DNA from: Siderastrea radians
Taxonomy: Eukaryota > Cnidaria > Anthozoa > Scleractinia > Rhizangiidae
Length of the DNA: 64,000 nucleotides
Assembly (NCBI GenBank): GCA_964017195.1
Contig: OZ024897.1
Span: forward strand, 37,853,036 to 37,917,035
Direction of reading: 5' to 3'
Notes under the pieces: generated by a model
Told to the model about the DNA's origin: nothing
The model's database searches: none
The model's input: only the letters and a program-made list of their open reading frames with translations
Shown: positions 19,277 to 28,234 of the stretch, in pieces
Layout of the letters: every line of letters begins with the position of its first letter
How positions within the stretch are numbered: position 1 is the stretch's first letter
Position numbers and translations under genes: made by a program

Positions 19277-20155
19277 ATGTCCGTCGATCGGAAGAGAAAA
19301 TCGTCCCAAAGTGTACACGCGGCGGGGAAGAAAAAGAAGGAGAAAGAGAATGTGGACTGTGATCCTGTGGTGCGCGAGGTCGTGGAAGACACCCGAGCCG
19401 CGGTGGAAGACATGATGAAAGAATTGAATGACATGGTGGAGCAATCTACAGCACCACCACCGCCACCATTCACATTGACGACCGTGTTTGATAATGAGGA
19501 GGACAGTGAAAGAACGTCGATGGACTATATGGTATGCCCTTGCCATGATGTGCGTTTGGAGGCACGAGAATCTCAAAAGGGATGGAGGTATGTGAAATGT
19601 CCCATGCAACCGTGTTTGCTGTTTTGTGGACAAGATCAAGCCCTGGAGTATATGAAAGCCGTGTATAGTCAACCTCATTCAGAAGTGTTGGACATGTGGC
19701 GTTGTTTGCAATGCTTTTGCCGTGAACCCGCCACGCTTCAACAGAGCCATTCTACCCAGAACCCCGATCGATTGTATGTGACCTGTTCCAAGAAAAAGTG
19801 TGGCTTCTTCCGGTGGGCCGATCAACCCTTGGGTCCCAAGTACTGGAGTTGGTTTCATGACCATCCCCCCAAAAAAGCCGATCCACTCGCTCAGCCGCTT
19901 TTACCCAGCCGTGATGCTCAAGGATATCCCAAACGTGGAGTGGACATCCCAGGCCCGCCACCTCGAGTCAGAAGCAAAGAGGATCGGCCCCTGACAGACT
20001 ATGAGAAACAATTGTTGCGAGAAATTCAAGATCTCAAGAACCGTCAAGAAATGATGGTAGCCCCAGCTCCACCGCCCCCTAAGTACAGTGACAGTGTTGA
20101 GAACTGGCAGAAAGGTCTAGAGACGATCACCTGTGGACGTCTAGGTCTCTTTTAA
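19277..20155 (+). CDS. GRF zinc-finger protein
   Basis: Start chosen at 19277 because the upstream Met at 19229 lies at the TATA box. Residues about 140-178 show CLQCFCREPA, NPDRLYVTC, KKCGFFRWAD, the GRF-type zinc finger (C-x-C, C, C, FFxWxD) that binds single-stranded DNA in topoisomerase 3 and NEIL3 proteins. Residues 86-118 (CPCHDV, WRYVKCPMQPC) look like a second, degenerate copy. The N-terminus is lysine-rich; the C-terminus is Pro-rich and may be coiled. Likely a nucleic-acid accessory factor beside the integrase. Confidence 0.75.
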   Translation: MSVDRKRKSSQSVHAAGKKKKEKENVDCDPVVREVVEDTRAAVEDMMKELNDMVEQSTAPPPPPFTLTTVFDNEEDSERTSMDYMVCPCHDVRLEARESQKGWRYVKCPMQPCLLFCGQDQALEYMKAVYSQPHSEVLDMWRCLQCFCREPATLQQSHSTQNPDRLYVTCSKKKCGFFRWADQPLGPKYWSWFHDHPPKKADPLAQPLLPSRDAQGYPKRGVDIPGPPPRVRSKEDRPLTDYEKQLLREIQDLKNRQEMMVAPAPPPPKYSDSVENWQKGLETITCGRLGLF

Positions 20156-20190
20156 TGAGAGAACGAATAAAATTTTTTATCAGTGTCACC

Positions 20191-20544
20191 ATGGAGTCTG
20201 TGTGGATGTGTTATGCGTGGGATTCTGTCTTGTCTCTGGTGCAATGGCAATGTCATCAAACCCTTTGCCAAGTCTTATATGATCACCAACCCGGTGCCAA
20301 AATCCCCATTCCCCCTTGTCCCGAGGACACGCATCCTCTCCAGATCTTTGAAGAAACCCACGTAGACCGCAACCTGTATCGATGGGTGGTGTTTGTCTTA
20401 TGGTTAAAAGCCCATCCGAACGCGTGGCGATGGTATCGAATCATTCAAAAGGCGCATCCCGACACTGTACCCACCATACCGACCTTATGGGATGAATGCC
20501 AGAAAGTATGGCCCCTCGAAAGAATGTCTCCCAATCATGGTTGA
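20191..20544 (+). CDS. unknown 117-aa protein upstream of integrase
   Basis: Start taken at 20191 (ACCATGG context); the frame is open from 20155, one base into the previous stop. Trp-rich and hydrophobic in parts (WVVFVLWLKAHPNAWRWY). No family recognised. Its 3' end overlaps the integrase start by about 49 bp in another frame. Confidence 0.5.
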   Translation: MESVWMCYAWDSVLSLVQWQCHQTLCQVLYDHQPGAKIPIPPCPEDTHPLQIFEETHVDRNLYRWVVFVLWLKAHPNAWRWYRIIQKAHPDTVPTIPTLWDECQKVWPLERMSPNHG

Positions 20545-21657
20545 GTCGTTACCACGATCCTCGAGCCCCGGGGAGTTTAGGAGGGGTGCAACGGTTTGCC
20601 AAAGCCCATCGTCTCCCCTTGAAGAAAGTCCAACGGGTCTTGGAACGGGATTTGGCCTACACGTTACATAAACCGCGTCGTCGTCGTTTTCCCACCGTCC
20701 CCGTGATCGTAGGAGGTTTAGATGATCAATGGGTAGCAGATTTAGTGGAAGTGCAACCGTTGGCCAAGTATAATCGGGGAATACGATATTTACTGACGGT
20801 GTTGGATGTCTTGTCCGAATACGCGTGGGTGCAACCGTTGAAAGACAAAACCGGGGTGGCGTTGGTCCATGCCTTTGAGAAGATTTTGAAACAAGGACGA
20901 CGTCAACCCAATCGATTGCAAACGGATCGAGGGAAGGAATTTTACAACCGGACCTTTCAACGATGGCTTGACGAGCAAGGCATTCAACATTTTTCGACTG
21001 AAGGGGATGCTAAAGCCAGTGTGGTGGAACGATTTAACCGTACCTTGAAAGAACGTTTGTACCGTTATTTCACCGCTGCCAACACCTTACGGTTTGACGA
21101 TGTGTTACCCGAGTTGGTGCAAGGCTATAATGCCACCCGTCATCGAAGTATTGGTATGGCCCCTCAAGACGTGACATGGGACAACGAAGAAGCTGTGTGG
21201 AAACGATTGTATGGCAAACGGTTTGAAAGGCAAGAAAAAACCCAAATTCAAAGTAGGAGATCGTGTACGTCTCAATAAGATTCATCGTACGTTTGAAAAA
21301 GGCTATTTACCCGGTTGGACCGAAGAAGTGTTTGTCGTGCATCGTGTGGTCCCGGGACCCGTGCCCACGTATAAGATTCGTGAATGGGATGACACCCCCG
21401 TCCAAGGCACGTTTTATGAAGAGGATTTACAAAAAGTCCATGTGTCCGATGTGTTTCGGATCGAAAAGGTACTTAAGCGACAAAAAGATCGATGGTTGGT
21501 CAAGTGGAAAGGGTGGCCGGACAAGTACAATAGTTGGATTGCTAGCCAAGACGTGACGTCCCTCCGACCACCGAAGAAAAAGAAAGAGACAAGCCCGCCC
21601 AAACGACAACCCAAGACCAAAGAGACAAGCCCACCCAAGAGACGACGACGCGACTAA
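20496..21657 (+). CDS. Polinton integrase with C-terminal chromodomain, one frameshift
   Basis: The first frame (20496-21278) is a retroviral-type rve integrase with catalytic Asp82 (VADLVEV), Asp144 (LQTDRGKEF) and Glu179 (SVVERFNRT), spaced as in DDE enzymes. The second frame (21211-21657) gives an SH3-like KFKVGDRVRL segment and a chromodomain (VFRIEKVLKRQ, WLVKWKGWPDKYNSW). They overlap out of frame by one base at an A6 run near 21235-21240, so either an indel or a sequencing error splits one gene. It inserts the element DNA; the chromodomain would bind methylated histone and steer insertion. The C-terminus has SPPKR repeats. Confidence 0.9.
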
Positions 21658-21658
21658 A

Positions 21659-22702
21659 ATGACGTTCGTCCCCAACTCTTCGTTTTTTTACGTGACGTTG
21701 ATGAGTCATGCTAGTACCAAGGAGTTTCCTGGGAACAAGAGTCATCATTTCAGAAACCGATTGCCCAAACCTATCCGATTTGTAGGACGAGGATGGATGG
21801 TGGGCATGGTGAGTTTATCCTTACCCACCATTCCAGTGGTAGCGGAACAAGGGGGAGTGGGAGATTCCCACCCTCTGTTGTATGTACGATGGTACGAACG
21901 CGTGCATGACACAAACGATCAAGGGGGCGATGTGTGGTGGCATCAACGTCGCGAACTCTTTGTCTATGGTCGAGATATGAGAAAGCAATTGCTCTCGTCG
22001 ACGGGATCGCACTTTTTTCATCAACTGGTGTATCGTTACGAGCAAAGCCGTGCGAAACAAACCGAAGCCCTCAACAAATGGGCGGAGAACAATGGCGTCA
22101 AATTGTACCCGACCTTTGAATGGACCTCAGAAGGGGATTTGGTGTTGAATACCGTCAAGGTGGATTACAAAGTTCACGTGGCGCACGTGTCATGGGGCAA
22201 AACCTTGGCCCTGAAAATGGGATGGATTGAAGAAGTGTCGACGGGCGTGTATCGATTGGGTCCCAATATATTACAAGAATTTCATTTGGACTCCATTCCC
22301 ATACCGTCCGATATCCGCGATGCCAACAACAAGCCCATGTTTTGGAAAGTGGATGGGGATTATATGGAATTGAGTATGACGTGTAATTGGCGGTTTGTGA
22401 ATTTGAACGAGACCTTTCGTCCCTCGTCGGAATTTCCCTCCACGCGTCCTTTGCACGTGTATTGTGATGTAGGGACCAGCAGCATGGTAGGGGGTCGTAT
22501 CACCGATCTCTTACGAGAAATCAAGTACCAGCCTCAAAACACCACGCACTTTGAACCTCGACATATTCAATATGTCCCGGTACGCAATGAAGTGGTGGAA
22601 ATCGTGGAAACCCAGATTGCTGAAACCAATGGGGATCTGGTCAAGTTTGGCGAAGGGCGTACCCTCCTGACCCTGCACTTTAAAAGGGAAGTGGCGGTGT
22701 GA
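21659..22702 (+). CDS. capsid-associated candidate, paralogue 1
   Basis: 347 residues. The N-terminal pattern (FYVTLMSHASTKEFPGN, RLPKPIRF, GWMVGMVSLSLP) recurs in the next gene and in many cnidarian Polinton proteins that I remember only as uncharacterised. The C-terminal third also matches (STRPLHVYCDV, VGGRITDLLREIKYQ, HIQYVPVRNEVVEI). Repeated beta-strand-like segments and position before the core and capsid genes suggest a minor capsid, penton or spike role; this is inference. ATG follows the integrase stop by one base. Confidence 0.7.
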   Translation: MTFVPNSSFFYVTLMSHASTKEFPGNKSHHFRNRLPKPIRFVGRGWMVGMVSLSLPTIPVVAEQGGVGDSHPLLYVRWYERVHDTNDQGGDVWWHQRRELFVYGRDMRKQLLSSTGSHFFHQLVYRYEQSRAKQTEALNKWAENNGVKLYPTFEWTSEGDLVLNTVKVDYKVHVAHVSWGKTLALKMGWIEEVSTGVYRLGPNILQEFHLDSIPIPSDIRDANNKPMFWKVDGDYMELSMTCNWRFVNLNETFRPSSEFPSTRPLHVYCDVGTSSMVGGRITDLLREIKYQPQNTTHFEPRHIQYVPVRNEVVEIVETQIAETNGDLVKFGEGRTLLTLHFKREVAV

Positions 22703-22718
22703 AGAAGAAGAAGACAAG

Positions 22719-23771
22719 ATGTCATTCTACGTGACGTTACCCAGTCATGCTAACCGACATGAATTTCCCAGCAACCAAGCCAATTCCTTCAAGATTCGTT
22801 TACCTCAACCGTTACAGCTCACGGGGGGTGGATGGCAAGTGGGGTTGAGTGCCATTTCCTTACCGGACACGGGGGTCAACATTTTTAATCTGCTGCCAGC
22901 GGATCAGTTCGTGTTTGGCACCTCTTGTTATCGAGTGACCTCCTCCGCGGGACGTAAGGTCTTTAGCTTCAATATGAAAATGGACGATTTGAAACAGGAT
23001 CCTTCCATTGTGGATGGCGTGACCTTTATGAAAGCTTTTTTGCATTGGGTGAGACAACGTATGAACTATGGTTACAAGAACTACCATGGCGCACCGAATA
23101 CGGAGAATGGAGAAAAGACGTGTACGACCTTTGAGTGAGACGGCAAGGATTTGGTGATCAACAATCGCAATATCGCACGGTACAAGTACGTGCTTCCATA
23201 CAAAGACAACACGACGATGTTCGTCCCTCACTTTAGCATTCATCATCTCATGGCCGAAAAAATGGGATGGTTTGCAAAAAACGACCGAGATCAATATGCG
23301 TTGGGACCCAACTTGAACATGGAATTCCGTGATGAAAAGGTTCCCGACAATAGGAACATGGAATTAAGAAATAGCAAGAACGAGCCGGAGTATTATCAAG
23401 TGACCACGGATGGTGGTGGGACCACATGGATTTGGTTGAGTTTCAGCGTGAATTGGCGTTTCACCAACTTGAATGTGGCGTTTCGTGCCGTGGTGGGTGA
23501 CCCCACCCGAACACTCCATGTGTACTCGGACGTGGCAGGCAGCAGTGTGGTGGGCAATCGCGTGACCGATTTGTTGCGTGAAATCCAGTACAAGCGAGAA
23601 GGACGAGGCACCATGTATTTTGAACCGTTGCACATTCAATACCTACCTCTTCGTAACGAGGTGGTGGAAATCATTCACATTCAAGTAGCCGAAACGATTG
23701 GTACCGGAGGAGACTTGGTCAAGTTTGGCGAAGGCCATACCATTGTCACGTTACACTTCAAAAAGACATAA
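22719..23771 (+). pseudogene. capsid-associated candidate, paralogue 2, in-frame TGA
   Basis: Shares both conserved ends with the preceding gene (FYVTLPSHANRHEFPSN at the start; HIQYLPLRNEVVEI near the end). The frame continues past a TGA at 23136-23138; the paralogue has Trp at the corresponding site, so a TGG-to-TGA change is likely. The product as written would stop at 139 of about 350 residues. Tandem duplication with retained similarity suggests the two form a heteromer or a variable surface pair (inference). Confidence 0.7.
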
Positions 23772-23776
23772 AAAGG
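23767..23776 (+). promoter_or_regulatory. TATA-like box for the core-protein gene
   Basis: CATAAAAAGG, 47 bp before the ATG at 23814. Confidence 0.45.
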
Positions 23777-23813
23777 GGAGGACTTGAGAAGGGAGTGTCC
23801 AATCACAATAAAG

Positions 23814-24002
23814 ATGCCCAAGACAAGAGTGCGTCGAAGGAGACGAAGAAGAAGGCAACGAGGGGGTCTCTTGCCACTCGCTGCGCTTATTCCAGCCTTG
23901 GTGGCTGGAGGGAAAGCCGTGGCGTTGGGTGCCGCGGGTGGTGCGGCGAGTTACGGTGCCAAAAAAGGGTTGGAAGCAGCTTTTCGAAAAAGAAGACGAT
24001 GA
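23814..24002 (+). CDS. small basic core protein, adenovirus pX/mu-like
   Basis: 62 residues. Arg-rich start (RVRRRRRRRRQ), then RGGLLPLAALIPALVAGG, a hydrophobic Ala/Gly stretch and a basic end (FRKRRR). The pattern of Arg run, GG, LLPL and Ala/Gly-rich segment resembles the adenovirus pX (mu) precursor, which condenses DNA and is cut after GG. Start at 23814 rather than 23784, as the TATA-like box is at 23767. Likely DNA-binding virion core protein. Confidence 0.7.
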   Translation: MPKTRVRRRRRRRRQRGGLLPLAALIPALVAGGKAVALGAAGGAASYGAKKGLEAAFRKRRR

Positions 24003-24005
24003 CGG

Positions 24006-24014
24006 TATAAAAAG
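24006..24014 (+). promoter_or_regulatory. TATA box for the 24076 gene
   Basis: TATAAAAAG, 70 bp before the ATG. Confidence 0.5.
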
Positions 24015-24075
24015 AGACGAGTCCTGTGACACAAACAAAACGTGATCCTTGGTAACGCGTGAAGAGTACAGCACG

Positions 24076-24401
24076 ATGCGTGGGGGAAGTTTGACACGAT
24101 TTCGGACAGACGAGTGGTATGATCAACATGGCAAAGGGTTGATGACGGATCTCTTGCGTGGGGTTTCCAAGGCCTTAAAAGGACGCGAGATTCTTTAAAA
24201 CTGCCTAGTAATATAAAGAGAGGATTGGAAACGGGTTTCACACGAGGTGTCAAACGCAAAGCCGAAGACGTCATCAAAAAAGAAATTACCAAACGAGCCA
24301 AGAAAGCCTTGAGTCATAAGAACGTGAAAGAAGCTGTGCGGGTGGCCAGTGCTTTGTTTCCCAAACAAACCAAACGTGCGCGCGATATTTTTGGAGTCTA
24401 A
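24076..24401 (+). pseudogene. small basic virion protein (pVI-like candidate), frameshifted
   Basis: ATG 24076 gives MRGGSLTRFRTDEWYDQ and a helical segment, then a TAA at 24196-24198. A second frame from about 24195 continues with basic helix (GLETGFTRGVKRKAED, KKEITKRAKKAL) to TAA 24399-24401. One base appears lost near 24190-24198 (TTTAAAA). The N-terminal MRGG-S resembles an adenain cleavage site, and the length (about 108 codons) fits a minor virion protein. It overlaps the next ATG (TAATG). Confidence 0.6.
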
Positions 24402-24631
24402 TGGAACCCGTACATTCACGACCTCGACGGATTCGTAGTGATCGAGGTTTGTCTCAATGGGGAGGTCTGTTTCCTTTTTGGAAACTCATGCGACGACAAC
24501 GTGGTGGATGGTTCAGTCCCGAGGTGATGAGAGTACCCGGGTTTGATTTGAGACAACGCTTAGCACGACGCTATAAAAACCCCTCACGACAACGGGGTAC
24601 CACTACTCGACGACGACGACGACGACATTAA
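24401..24631 (+). CDS. small Arg-rich virion-type protein
   Basis: 76 residues with two Q-x-G-G motifs (SQWGGLFPFW and MRRQRGGWFSPEV) and a terminal run of six Arg before a final His. Basic composition and the GG sites fit a packaged, protease-processed protein. No closer match recognised. The TATA box of the hexon gene (24572-24580) lies inside it. Confidence 0.6.
   Translation: MEPVHSRPRRIRSDRGLSQWGGLFPFWKLMRRQRGGWFSPEVMRVPGFDLRQRLARRYKNPSRQRGTTTRRRRRRH
24572..24580 (+). promoter_or_regulatory. TATA box for the hexon gene
   Basis: TATAAAAAC, 62 bp upstream of the ATG at 24634, within the preceding coding frame. Confidence 0.5.
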
Positions 24632-24633
24632 AC

Positions 24634-26034
24634 ATGCCTGACGTGAGTACGCAAACCGCACCAGCTCACGCACGTTCCGAAGGGACCGTGAACCCTGCGT
24701 TACGGATTTTCAAGGTGGCGCCCACCGACATTAGCATCAATGCCTATCGCATGGTCACCATCCAACCCACTACCACGGGTATCAATCCCATGGAATTCAT
24801 CATTCCGGGGTTGGACGATTTTGTGGATTTGGGACGCAGTTACTTTACCATGGAATTGAGTTTGAAAAAGGATGATGCCGGGAACTTGGTGGCCAATCAG
24901 AAATTGTGGCCCGTTAATAATTTGGCCCATTCCATCATCAAACAAATTGACTTGCAGTTGAATGGCACGTTGATCAGTCCTCAAACTGACACCTATCATT
25001 ACAAGGCTTACCTGGAAACCTTGTTGAATTATGACCGAGAAGATGGCAAGACTGTGTTAGGACCCCAAGGATGGTTCAAGCAAGTGGATTCCCCACCCCA
25101 ATGGACTGCCAACAACACAGACAGTACCACCCCGCATGGAGACTACCGGGCTCTCAGTGCCAATCACAAAGGAGCCTTGGCCGCCATGGTAGCCGAAACC
25201 GCCAAGTATGCTGGAGGTGTCACTCACAGTCTGGTGTTTACCCCTCACTTGGAAGTGTTTCACACCGGCAAACTGTTGGTCCCTGGCATAGAAATCAAGA
25301 TGAAATTTCATTTCAATGGCCCGAACCTGTTTTTCAATGGAGTGGCTCTAGCTGGCCGATTGATAGAAGGGGATGTGAAACTACGGTTTCATCTATGTCA
25401 ACTGCGTTTGAATGACGCCATCTACCATAGTTTGTCTAGCAAAAGACACAATGAAGACCAAGTGCCTGCTTACCCGACCGTCCGCAGTGAAATCCGCACC
25501 TTCAGCATGCAAGGCAACCTGGTCCGTTTTGATGTCCCCAACCTGTTTCAAAACAGAATACCCGACCGATTGATTGTGGGGTTGTTGGACAGCCGAGCCT
25601 TCAATGGAGATGTGACCCGAGATCCTTTCTGCTTCCAGAAATTTGGTCTGACTTCCATTAAACAGATTGTCAAAGGAGAAGAATACCCTTATGAAACCCT
25701 GCAGTTAGTGCACAACAATGGCACCCGAGATAATCTAGGCTACTTCCGTTTTCTGCAAGCCAGTGGCGCTTGGTGTAAAAAGAAAGGCAATATGGTGGAA
25801 CTGCTGGATTGGGGCCAAGCTAAAAATTGTATCTTGTACATGTTTGACAATGTAGCCAATGGATGTGCTGACAGTCAAAACCTCAAGCCCAAGCAAACTG
25901 GAGATTTACAACTCGTCTTGGAATTTGGAGCCGCACCCGGTGTCAATATAACTGTACTCGTGTATGGGGAATTTGAGAACTTGCTGGAGATTGACAAGAA
26001 CGGAGCCGTGTTGTATAACATTTACCAACACTGA
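24634..26034 (+). CDS. major capsid protein (hexon, double jelly-roll)
   Basis: 466 residues, intact. The start region (YRMVTIQPTTTGINPMEF, IPGLDDFVDLGRSYFTMEL) is the signature opening of Polinton/adintovirus major capsid proteins. Further blocks include QIDLQLNGTLISPQTDTYHY, LLVPGIEIKMKFHFN and the C-terminal LVLEFGAAPGVNITVLVYGEFEN. The family folds as two jelly rolls and forms trimeric hexons. TGA at the end is followed two bases later by the protease ATG. It is one of the few uninterrupted genes of this element. Confidence 0.93.
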   Translation: MPDVSTQTAPAHARSEGTVNPALRIFKVAPTDISINAYRMVTIQPTTTGINPMEFIIPGLDDFVDLGRSYFTMELSLKKDDAGNLVANQKLWPVNNLAHSIIKQIDLQLNGTLISPQTDTYHYKAYLETLLNYDREDGKTVLGPQGWFKQVDSPPQWTANNTDSTTPHGDYRALSANHKGALAAMVAETAKYAGGVTHSLVFTPHLEVFHTGKLLVPGIEIKMKFHFNGPNLFFNGVALAGRLIEGDVKLRFHLCQLRLNDAIYHSLSSKRHNEDQVPAYPTVRSEIRTFSMQGNLVRFDVPNLFQNRIPDRLIVGLLDSRAFNGDVTRDPFCFQKFGLTSIKQIVKGEEYPYETLQLVHNNGTRDNLGYFRFLQASGAWCKKKGNMVELLDWGQAKNCILYMFDNVANGCADSQNLKPKQTGDLQLVLEFGAAPGVNITVLVYGEFENLLEIDKNGAVLYNIYQH

Positions 26035-26036
26035 AG

Positions 26037-26576
26037 ATGGAACACGTGGCCTTGAATAATGTGCAGTTGGATTATTTAGCCCGAGACGACCCGCAATTGA
26101 AACCTGTCTTTTACGGAACAGTGGCCTGTGATCGTTTACCCAAGAGTCCTGTCAAAACCACTTCGCAAGGGTACATAGTGAATACGGACCCGCACGATCA
26201 ACCGGGACAACATTGGTTAGCGGTCTGGACGGATGGAAACGTGTGTGAAGTCCTCGACAGTTATGCCTTGCCCATGGACACGTACGTGCAAGCCACCCCG
26301 TTACGAGATTGGATCGTGCAACATTGGAAGTATGTGGTGACCAATGGCAAGTCCCTCCAAGCCATTTCAAGCAAGAGTTGTGGTGATTACGCCTTGTTGT
26401 ACTTGAAAGCCAAAGCCCGTGGACGGACCTTGCAAGAGTTTTTAAATGAGTTTTCTGATCATGATTATGTAAGCAATGACCATCAAACCGGTCAACGCCT
26501 TCAACAACTCATTGTAGGCCAAGAAGCGAGATGGTATCAAGTCTGTTGTCACCCGTATCATCAATGTAATTGTTAA
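26037..26576 (+). CDS. adenain-like maturation cysteine protease
   Basis: 179 residues. The catalytic set is visible in adenain order: His59 (GQHWLAVW), Asp74 (VLDSYA), Gln108 (SLQAISS) and Cys115 (KSCGDYALLYL); Gln and Cys are seven apart, as in adenovirus protease. It would cleave virion precursors during maturation, with Q-x-G-x sites in neighbouring basic proteins as candidate substrates. The C-terminus is Cys/His-rich (CCHPYHQCNC). Intact frame. Confidence 0.92.
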   Translation: MEHVALNNVQLDYLARDDPQLKPVFYGTVACDRLPKSPVKTTSQGYIVNTDPHDQPGQHWLAVWTDGNVCEVLDSYALPMDTYVQATPLRDWIVQHWKYVVTNGKSLQAISSKSCGDYALLYLKAKARGRTLQEFLNEFSDHDYVSNDHQTGQRLQQLIVGQEARWYQVCCHPYHQCNC

Positions 26577-26609
26577 ATAAAAAAACATGTTGGAAAAACA
26601 TATTGTGTC

Positions 26610-26688
26610 GGAGTCGTAGCTCAGTCGGTAGAGCCTTGGATCCCCGAAAAATAGGAGGTCGTGCGTGGGTTCCAGTCCCACCGACTCC
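26610..26688 (+). tRNA. tRNA-like sequence inside the Polinton
   Basis: A seven-pair acceptor stem GGAGTCG/CGACTCC, a D arm GCTC-AGTCGGTA-GAGC and a five-pair T arm GTGGG-TTCCAGT-CCCAC are perfect. The middle 30 nt are about six longer than normal and do not form a clean five-pair anticodon stem, so this may be a decayed tRNA, one with a tiny intron, or a SINE head. It lies between the protease and ATPase genes on the same strand. Confidence 0.5.
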
Positions 26689-26733
26689 AATAAAAAGGTG
26701 CCTTTTTTTTCATGGGTATTAGTCCTCATCATC

Positions 26734-27387
26734 ATGCAAACGGGGAAACCGTTTCGTTTTCATACCCCATCCAGTATTTTGGTCGTGGGTCCTTCGGGAT
26801 GTGGCAAAACCGTGTTTACGGAAAGACTCTTGTTAGAGAACTCGGACTTGTTTGAAACCCCACCGACCCAAAGGCATTATTGTTATGGTGCATGGCAAGA
26901 TCGATTTCAAGGCATGCAAGATCAAGGGGTGGTGTTTCACGAAGGGATTCCCGATCATGACGCGTTGGTGCAATGGTTTCCTCAAGGACATGGGGTCCTC
27001 GTCTTGGATGATTTAATGGATGAAGGGAGTCACGATAAACGCGTGTTGGATTTATTCACCAAACATTCGCATCATCAAGGGGTGACCGTGTTGTACTTGT
27101 GCCAAGACATGTTTCCCGTGGGTCGATATGCCAAAAGTATTTCCCGCAATGCTCATTACATCGTGGCGTTCAAGAACCCCCGAGATCAATTGGGGCTACG
27201 CAACGTGTTGCTGCAATCGTTTCCTACCACCTGGAAAGACACGTTAGAGACGTTTCATCAGGCCACCACACGACCGTATGGCTATTTGGTCTTGGATTTA
27301 CACCCCGCCTCCTCCGATCAACAACGTTTGTTGAGTCACCTCTTAAAAGACGAAGGATGGACTCGCACCTATCAAAAACGTCTATAA
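26734..27387 (+). CDS. genome-packaging ATPase (FtsK/HerA-A32 type)
   Basis: 217 residues from the Met at 26734; earlier Mets at 26665 and 26713 overlap or crowd the tRNA-like sequence. Walker A GPSGCGKT at residues 19-26, Walker B GVLVLDDLMDEG at 87-98, and a sensor-like TVLYLCQDMFP. This matches the packaging ATPase that pumps DNA into capsids in Polintons and related viruses. Intact. Confidence 0.92.
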   Translation: MQTGKPFRFHTPSSILVVGPSGCGKTVFTERLLLENSDLFETPPTQRHYCYGAWQDRFQGMQDQGVVFHEGIPDHDALVQWFPQGHGVLVLDDLMDEGSHDKRVLDLFTKHSHHQGVTVLYLCQDMFPVGRYAKSISRNAHYIVAFKNPRDQLGLRNVLLQSFPTTWKDTLETFHQATTRPYGYLVLDLHPASSDQQRLLSHLLKDEGWTRTYQKRL

Positions 27388-27390
27388 AGG
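27383..27390 (+). promoter_or_regulatory. TATA box for the 27428 gene
   Basis: TATAAAGG, 45 bp before the ATG. Confidence 0.45.
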
Positions 27391-27427
27391 GACGACACAC
27401 CTTTTGAACAGGAAAAAGAGAGCGAGC

Positions 27428-28234
27428 ATGGCCGATGATGACGATGACCGTCAACCTCCGCAAGCGTATGATACCGTGGCCCCCGCGGGTGTTGGGGCGG
27501 CCAGCAGCAATCAAATGTCCCCAAGGGCCTGGCAAGATCTATATTTGACGGGAGACCAAGGGCTTCTCGACGTCGCCATGGAGGAAATGCAAGCCGATGC
27601 CCTCTATCGGTTTATGGAATCCCTCCCCCCTGCCGACGTCATCGCGGGCTGGCCCGATGTGCGGGATGCGCCCCCTTTACAGACCTCTTCCCCCGCAGGG
27701 GTAGGAAGTCAGGCATCACATTCACCCTCATTCCATAGCATACATACCACCCCAGAGTCTTCCCCGGCAAGCCCCCTTACTTGGGGAAGCGCACGCGTGT
27801 CGCCCGATCCTCGAAGAAGAAGAACAGTGGCGGGTGCTCGAACAGCAGCGGGTGCCGGGGGTGATGATGATGGTGGTGGTGGTGGTGGTGGTGCTGGACG
27901 TGGTGGTGCTGGACGTGGTGGTGGTGGTGGCGGTGGTCGTCGTGGTAGGGGTGGTGGCCGTCGTGGACGACGACGACGAACCCCCACTTCACCTTTGACA
28001 CCTGCCTCCAATCCAGCCACCCCTCGAGGATCTTGGACGTCTGGGAGTCCACCACCTCGTACCTTGCGTCAAGCGGATTTACAACGACGTTTACGGATGA
28101 TGTTACAAGATCGAGAACAATTGGCACAAGGACGTGAAATTGCCAATGTCACCATGACCAATAGCATTGTGACCAGTTATAAACAGGGAGGAGCACCGAG
28201 CGTGCAAACTTCTTCGTCCCGGGTTTCGCCGTGA
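27428..28234 (+). CDS. Gly/Arg-rich low-complexity protein
   Basis: 268 residues from Met 27428 (ADDDDDRQPP). Residues about 140-185 are a Gly/Arg tract (RGG-like repeats, GRRGRGGGRRGRRRR), encoded by a GGT/CGT microsatellite. The last 60 residues form a helical segment (ADLQRRLRMMLQDREQ). No family recognised. RGG tracts commonly bind nucleic acid; a virion or packaging role is inference. Its stop overlaps the next ATG (TGATG). Confidence 0.6.
   Translation: MADDDDDRQPPQAYDTVAPAGVGAASSNQMSPRAWQDLYLTGDQGLLDVAMEEMQADALYRFMESLPPADVIAGWPDVRDAPPLQTSSPAGVGSQASHSPSFHSIHTTPESSPASPLTWGSARVSPDPRRRRTVAGARTAAGAGGDDDGGGGGGGAGRGGAGRGGGGGGGRRGRGGGRRGRRRRTPTSPLTPASNPATPRGSWTSGSPPPRTLRQADLQRRLRMMLQDREQLAQGREIANVTMTNSIVTSYKQGGAPSVQTSSSRVSP

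Noticed and set aside
21211..21657. Chromodomain protein as a separate gene
   Set aside because: The Met at 21211 lies inside the integrase frame and the integrase C-terminal SH3-like segment continues across an A6 run, so a single broken gene is simpler.
27709..28127. Minus-strand Pro/His-rich frames
   Set aside because: Antisense shadows of the Gly/Arg microsatellite in the 27428-28234 gene.
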